DNA of 64,000 nucleotides from Diplonema papillatum (Eukaryota; Euglenozoa; Diplonemea; Diplonemida; Diplonemidae). The notes under the pieces were generated by a model, which was not told the origin of the DNA, ran no database searches, and saw only the letters and a program-made list of their open reading frames with translations. Position 1 is the first letter of the stretch. Each line of letters starts with the position of its first letter. This document shows positions 62,776 to 64,000 of the stretch, piece after piece. The DNA lies in NCBI GenBank assembly GCA_030068145.1, contig JAPJBO010000363.1, positions 124,001 to 188,000 of the forward strand, written 5' to 3'. The position numbers and the translations under genes were made by a program.

Positions 62776-63725
62776 CGACGGCCACGGATCTGATTCCGTT
62801 CGCGTTCGCAGGAAGAGAATGAGAGGTTAAAGAACGATACCAAGTTGTCCAACGTCAGCTCGATCTGTGCTTGCGACGCATTGGCGTTCAACTGGTTCGA
62901 TATGTCCCACGCGGGAGCGGACATCAGAAACGCCTGCGGTGTTCAAAAGGTTATAATTGAGCGCCAGATCCCCCTTGGCTCCCCCGGTGTTCGCACTAAG
63001 GATGAATAACCACTTAAGGACCAGGGGAATTTGGGAAATAAGGGCTCCGTGGCAAACCTCATGTATCCGTTGAGAGCTCGGAGCGAGGATTTCTGCCCGA
63101 TGAAGGGCGCATTTCAAAGATTTGTGTCAGATCTTTCCGACAAAGCAACAACGGCGACCACTTTCGACCATAATTTGGCCTCTCATCCGCGAACTTACTT
63201 GAATTCACTACCACTACAGCGGTAGTTCGCCCGGAAGTGGTTAAAGATAATACAGCGGTGTCACCTGAGGGGGCTAATCTCAGGACCGCCCACGTGATAA
63301 AGCCGTTAAGAAGTACATGGACCACATGAACGTTAAGCAGCGGCTGCCGGCTTGTCCCGTGACACCTTTTCTCTAGGGAAAACGACAAGTGGATTCTATA
63401 TAACTGGATTACGACAAAGTGGATTATAATCCACTTTGTCGCCAATCCACTTTGTCGCCTAATCCACTTTGTCGCCCCGTATGGGGCATTTGTGGGGAGT
63501 CACAGGGGCCTTCCGAGGGGGTCATTGAGACCATGGGGGGGCGATATATGCGAGTACCGAATCCTTGTTGTCGTCAACACGGTAACCAACACTGCCATCT
63601 CGTTCACTTTGCAAGTTTCTTCCGTAACTGAACATGAACTTGGCATCACTCTTCACCCCTCTAATCAGCGGAATTGGAATACTGGAATCGAAGTGCGGAC
63701 AAGTGCTGAGAGCAAAGGGTGGCAA
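62776..63725 (-). CDS. Possible gene, two exon-like segments
   Basis: Two minus-strand stretches look like protein. Segment 1 (63725-63530) reads FALSTCPHFDSSIPIPLIRG, VKSDAKFMFSYGRNLQSERD, GSVGYRVDDNKDSVLAYIAP. Segment 2 starts at an acceptor (GAACACCGCAG, 62934) and reads AFLMSAPAWDISNQLNANAS, QAQIELTLDNLVSFFNLSFS, to a GTAGGA donor at 62775. They lie in the right order for one gene. The interval between them contains F3 and a palindrome, as in other introns here. Phase across the gap was not resolved and no family is recognised. Confidence 0.3.
63240..63370 (+). repeat. F3 repeat, fullest copy
   Basis: TTAAAGATAATACAGCGGTG, TCACCTGAGGGGGCTAATCT, CAGGACCGCCCACGTGATAA, AGCCGTTAAGAAGTACATGG, then AAGCAGCGGCTGCC and CCCGTGACACC. 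This copy joins the two halves that appear separately elsewhere (27228-27300; 58376-58470), so it defines the family. Confidence 0.8.
63413..63440. repeat. 28-bp perfect palindrome with tandem half-sites
   Basis: GACAAAGTGGATTA is followed at once by its reverse complement TAATCCACTTTGTC. Two more CCACTTTGTCGCC half-units follow to 63476, and TGGATTACGACAAAGTGGAT precedes it. It could be a cruciform or a dimeric protein-binding site. Confidence 0.8.
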
Positions 63726-64000
63726 ACCCGAAAATGCCTCCGATCAGCGTAATTTGGATGATGAAAGGAAAGTGCGAACGAATGCCAGTACCCACTCTCC
63801 AGGCTCACGCGATACAACTGTCAGAATCTCCCCGACGGCAAACGCGAGTCTCTCCAGTTTGGTGCCAGTGAAGCCAATACGAGCGACCAACTGCTATGTC
63901 GCTCCTGCATCTTTGTTCCTCGTTTGATTTAGCTGGTGCTACTTTGAAGTAGTTAGGCGCACTCACAATCTCTTGTTCAAATGTGCTGGACTAAGAATCG

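Overview
The window is nuclear DNA from a protist with spliceosomal GT-AG introns. It is gene-poor and very rich in repeats. The best guess for its origin is Euglenozoa, probably a diplonemid (inference). Four points support this. (1) A membrane-bound class III cyclase has a degenerate second cyclase-like half and a C-terminal segment like those I know from kinetoplastid relatives. (2) A CCCH protein carries a His/Trp/CxxC block just before its zinc finger. (3) A small-subunit rRNA fragment reads AAATTCTTAGAC. (4) AG acceptors lie a few bases before start codons, as expected for spliced-leader trans-splicing. All six supported genes read on the minus strand, which would fit a directional gene cluster.

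Genes, left to right, all minus strand. A five-exon BFR1-family coiled-coil protein (12782-6458, 461 aa). A three-exon adenylate cyclase (27056-21145, 790 aa). A two-exon Cys-rich, coiled-coil protein of unknown function (36378-32257). A very long Kv-type potassium channel with N-terminal 56-residue repeats (42839-38709). A CCCH zinc-finger protein with a poly-Pro run (57242-56118). A basic nuclear-type protein of unknown function split by a repeat (59011-58047). Weaker exon-like pieces lie at 19234-19725, 44287-44484, 54840-55057 and 62776-63725. The first four genes were put together from exons whose reading phases agree.

The rest is a mosaic of repeats. There is a 957-bp terminal-inverted-repeat element carrying two divergent tRNA-like units (two copies), a 180-bp MITE with 5-bp target duplications (two copies), a 2.6-kb element with hAT-like ends, tRNA-derived SINE-like pieces, several dispersed families (called R1, F3, F4, F5 and F6 here), and satellites with 73-, 85- and 163-bp periods. 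Introns are built largely from these families. R1 ends 8 to 13 bases upstream of three different 3' splice sites.

The most unusual pattern is repeated duplication of exon edges. The 5' part of cyclase exon 1, the body of cyclase exon 3 (four degenerate copies), and the 3' splice site plus 5' part of the second exon of the Cys-rich gene (two extra copies) all lie as partial copies beside the intact exons. The potassium channel has amplified a 168-bp coding unit internally.
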